From NCBI RefSeq assembly GCF_009765785.1, contig NZ_LMUT01000007.1, positions 44,038-108,037 on the forward strand: DNA of 64,000 bases, given 5' to 3'. The notes under the pieces were generated by a model. That model worked only from the letters and a program-made list of their open reading frames with translations. It did not search any database and was not told the DNA's origin. The DNA comes from Granulicella sp. L46. GTDB taxonomy: Bacteria; Acidobacteriota; Terriglobia; Terriglobales; Acidobacteriaceae. This document shows positions 61,529-64,000 of the stretch, in pieces. A program made the translations under genes and the position numbers. Positions within the stretch are counted from its first letter, which is position 1, and every line of letters starts with the position of its first letter.

Positions 61529-61612
61529 GCGTCGTGATCTACCAGTCCGATACGTTGCGGACTTTGAGTTTTGTTCTCGCATCCACTCCAAGCTGATGGC
61601 GGTACTCTCAAG

Positions 61613-62419
61613 ATGTCCAATGCTGAGCCAATACGATTTCAAGTAGATTTGCTGAAGTTCGAGGTGTATGAAAGCAGAGAGGCGGCAGGCAGTGCAGCAG
61701 CCTTCGCGGCGGCAGAAGCAATGCGCGCCGGGGTGATGCAGAGCGGAGACCTGGGTGTAATCTTCGCCACGGGCGCATCTCAGCTTGCGATGCTTCGGGC
61801 GTTGACGGGCATAGAGGATGTGCCATGGAAACATATCGTTGGCTTTCACATGGACGAGTATGAGAACCTTTCGGCCGATCACTCGGCTTCTTTCAGGCGA
61901 TATCTTCGGGATGAGCTTTTACAGAAAGTACCGATCAAGGAGTTTCACGAGATCGACGGAAGTTCCTCCGATGTCGATTCGTTCTGCGGAGAATATGCCG
62001 CCAAGCTGAGGGCGGCGAATCCACGGCTCTGCCTCTTAGGCATTGGGGAGAATGGCCATCTCGCTTTCAACGATCCGTTCCTTTGCAGTTTCGATGACCC
62101 GGTCGATGTGCGGCTAGTGTCGCTGGACGCGGCATGTCGAGAACAGCAGGTGGCGGAGGGATGGTTCGCAACGGTGGAAAATGTTCCGGCTCGCGCGATT
62201 ACCTTAACGATCCCGCCATTGATTCGCACGCCAAAGCTGATTGTCTCGGTCCCAGGCATACGCAAAGCGCATATCGTGCGCCGGGTCATCGAGGAATCGA
62301 TGTCCAATGCGTGCCCAGCAACTCTGCTAAAGACACACCGGGACGCCACCGTCTATCTGGACGACGAGTCTTCGTCCCAGCTCATGGATATCCTCCCATC
62401 CAGCATGCAAGATAAGTGA
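61613..62419 (+). CDS. nagB: glucosamine-6-phosphate deaminase
   Basis: A 268-residue NagB that converts glucosamine-6-P to fructose-6-P and ammonia. Motifs are FATGASQLAML, FHMDEYENLSADHSASFRRYL (with the catalytic Asp and ring-opening residues), LGIGENGHLAFNDP and the C-terminal 'IVSVPGIRKAHIV', all typical. ATG 61613 matches the family start; an upstream in-frame TTG at 61571 is less likely. Together with nagA 4.5 kb upstream it completes GlcNAc-6-P use, but no kinase or PTS gene for GlcNAc is present here. Confidence 0.9.
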   Translation: MSNAEPIRFQVDLLKFEVYESREAAGSAAAFAAAEAMRAGVMQSGDLGVIFATGASQLAMLRALTGIEDVPWKHIVGFHMDEYENLSADHSASFRRYLRDELLQKVPIKEFHEIDGSSSDVDSFCGEYAAKLRAANPRLCLLGIGENGHLAFNDPFLCSFDDPVDVRLVSLDAACREQQVAEGWFATVENVPARAITLTIPPLIRTPKLIVSVPGIRKAHIVRRVIEESMSNACPATLLKTHRDATVYLDDESSSQLMDILPSSMQDK

Positions 62420-62449
62420 TACAGGTTCACGGTTGAGGGAGAAGAGACG

Positions 62450-64000
62450 ATGAAGGTGAATCGCCGAAGTTTCCTGGGAGGAATGGTCGCGGCGGCGGCT
62501 ACTCCACGAATCCCCGCAAGTCAACGGCCGATACCCGCACTTCCTTCCGAAGTTCAAGGGAACTGGATGAACCACGGCCTGGTCGATGCCGGCGGGTTCC
62601 ATGAGCCGTACATCTTCATGGTGCGTCGTGGCGGCCATCGGCTCGATGCCAAGGAGACCTGCGCATATCAGCAAAGTGAAGAGCTGATTCGCGAGCTGCA
62701 CCGGCAGGGGGTAGAGGTGTTTCATACACACCTCTACAAAGGCTTCGGCATGGAAGCGGAACAGGAGGAGATGGAACAAACTCGAAAGGCGGTGGAGTTT
62801 GCGCACGGTCTTGGAATGAAGGCCGACACCTATATCCAATGGAATTCGATGATGTACGAAGCCTTCTTTTGCGAAGAGCCGGCAGCCGCCGAGTGGATAC
62901 AGCGCGATATGGCAGGACTACCGATCCTGCTTCCTTACGGCTATGAGCAATCGTTTCGCTACTGCCCATGCTTCAGTAATCAGAAGTACTTAGACTATCT
63001 AAAAAAAATAGTGCGATACGCGGTGGTCGATGTGAAAACCGATTTCATTCACTTCGATAACTTTGGTCTGAACGCAGAACCGGACTCGTGCCACTGTCCT
63101 GCATGTGTAACTGGATTCAGAAATCGCTTGAGAGCGAAGTACACACCCGCGCAGTTGAGAGAAAGGTTCGGATTTTCGCGGGTAGATTTTATCAATCCGC
63201 CTCAGTGGAACAACGAGAATCCGCCAGCCAAGATGCAGATTGTCTCAGATCCCGCATTTCAAGAATGGATCGACTTCCGATGCCAGGAGATGGCGGACGC
63301 TCTCAAGCAGATGTACGACCTCATTCATTCGCTCAATCCGGAGGTTGCCCTCGAAATCAATTCGGGAGGCATTACGGGACAAAATCATGCTTGGATCGCC
63401 GGTACTGACCACGCACGACTGCTGAAATATACACGTTCGTTCTGGAGCGAGGAAGGAAATGACCCCGCACTCCATGAAGATGGCCGACTGATTACTAGGG
63501 TTCGCAGTTATAAACTTGCGCGAGCTTATTCGAATGTACTGATTACCTATATCGAAAACAATCCTCTCGCTCTGGGCGAAAGTCTCACGTTCAACCAGAC
63601 GATCGGATATCTCGGGTCAGGGCCGTTGTCCGATGTTACGAAGACCTATCTTGAGTTTTATTTGAGGAACAGGGATAGCTATGAAGGTACGGAAGGCGTA
63701 GCCAATGTTGCGATCTTCAGGCCATATGCCTCTCTGACCTACAACAACGCTCAGGTGCAGCTATGTACTGTGCTCGCAGAGCAGACGTTGATTCAGCGGT
63801 CGATACCCTTCGATCTGATCTTCGACGAGAACCTTCGCGAGCTAGGTCGCTACAACGTTGTGATTCTGCCGAACTCAGAATGTCTCTCCGATGAGCAACT
63901 CGCTTTGTTGAAATCCTTTGTTGCAGGTGGCGGATCGCTTTTGCTGATCGGAAATGTTGCCGCTTATGACGAGTGGAGGCGGGTGCGAACTGTTCCCGGG
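62450..64000 (+). CDS. Tat-exported TIM-barrel glycoside-hydrolase-like protein (3' end outside window)
   Basis: The open frame from ATG 62450 runs for 517 codons to the window edge without a stop. A Tat signal (KVNRRSFLGGMVAAAATP) starts it, and an AGGGAGAAGAG SD precedes the ATG. The barrel part shows 'EVFHTHLYKGFGMEAEQ', 'VKTDFIHFDNFGLN', two cysteine clusters (RYCPCF and DSCHCPAC, possibly a metal site) and 'PEVALEINSGGITG'. A Rossmann/amidotransferase-like module (YNVVILPNSECLSDEQLALL) begins near residue 460, as in GH42-like and related hydrolases. It follows nagB by 30 bases, so it is in the same operon. Family assignment is tentative. Confidence 0.75.
   Translation, partial: MKVNRRSFLGGMVAAAATPRIPASQRPIPALPSEVQGNWMNHGLVDAGGFHEPYIFMVRRGGHRLDAKETCAYQQSEELIRELHRQGVEVFHTHLYKGFGMEAEQEEMEQTRKAVEFAHGLGMKADTYIQWNSMMYEAFFCEEPAAAEWIQRDMAGLPILLPYGYEQSFRYCPCFSNQKYLDYLKKIVRYAVVDVKTDFIHFDNFGLNAEPDSCHCPACVTGFRNRLRAKYTPAQLRERFGFSRVDFINPPQWNNENPPAKMQIVSDPAFQEWIDFRCQEMADALKQMYDLIHSLNPEVALEINSGGITGQNHAWIAGTDHARLLKYTRSFWSEEGNDPALHEDGRLITRVRSYKLARAYSNVLITYIENNPLALGESLTFNQTIGYLGSGPLSDVTKTYLEFYLRNRDSYEGTEGVANVAIFRPYASLTYNNAQVQLCTVLAEQTLIQRSIPFDLIFDENLRELGRYNVVILPNSECLSDEQLALLKSFVAGGGSLLLIGNVAAYDEWRRVRTVPG

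Overview
The window is about 60% GC and tightly packed. It looks like the chromosome of an acidobacterium of the Terriglobia type (Granulicella/Edaphobacter/Terriglobus-like). This is inferred from gene content: an NHL plus Ig-like secreted giant, an amt-glnK-glnD block, a stand-alone nuoB, a futalosine-pathway mqnE, DUF3467, many exported beta-propellers and Tat-exported carbohydrate enzymes. No 16S rRNA gene is present, so the assignment is inference.

1-32.6 kb is housekeeping and envelope DNA: the end of inositol-phosphate synthase, a urocanase-like protein, engB, a secreted NHL/Ig protein, glgX, a SIS isomerase plus ankyrin pair, a cupin, the nitrogen block amt-glnK-glnD, nuoB, an outer-membrane barrel/Ig protein, a propeller protein, mqnE, a GNAT enzyme, prolyl oligopeptidase, a GT-C glycosyltransferase, DUF3467, tRNA-Leu(TAG), lon, tsaB-rimI, psd-pssA, a catalytically dead Asd-like protein, a cupin, kduI and tRNA-Leu(CAA).

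32.6-41.6 kb is a decayed integrative element. A perfect 53-bp copy of the 3' end of tRNA-Leu(CAA) lies at its far end (41585-41637), and the C-terminal stub of a tyrosine integrase lies beside the tRNA copy. Cargo is a rhodanese, three membrane/lipid-linked glycosyltransferases (GT-C, GT87-like, GT2), fragments of rlmB-like and treS-like genes, and small membrane-protein genes. The right end has a cassette-like layout: imperfect palindromic repeats whose conserved core starts with the stop codon of the preceding gene.

42.1-64 kb is a carbohydrate locus. It holds a DUF5107/TPR protein, a GH27 alpha-galactosidase, a sugar-acid MFS transporter, an exported RraA-RidA-SelA-like trio facing a lactonase and a BBE-type FAD sugar oxidase, a clan GH-D-like hydrolase, nagA, a sugar porter with a large insertion, two paralogous propellers, nagB, and a Tat-exported TIM-barrel protein that runs off the window. 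I read it as two linked parts: cytoplasmic amino-sugar use (nagA/nagB) and a possible extracytoplasmic oxidative route. In that route an oxidase makes a lactone, a lactonase opens it to an aldonic or glucosaminic acid, a PLP lyase and RidA handle enamine/imine chemistry, an RraA-type aldolase cleaves the keto acid, and an MFS carrier imports products. That route is a hypothesis and is the most interesting item here.
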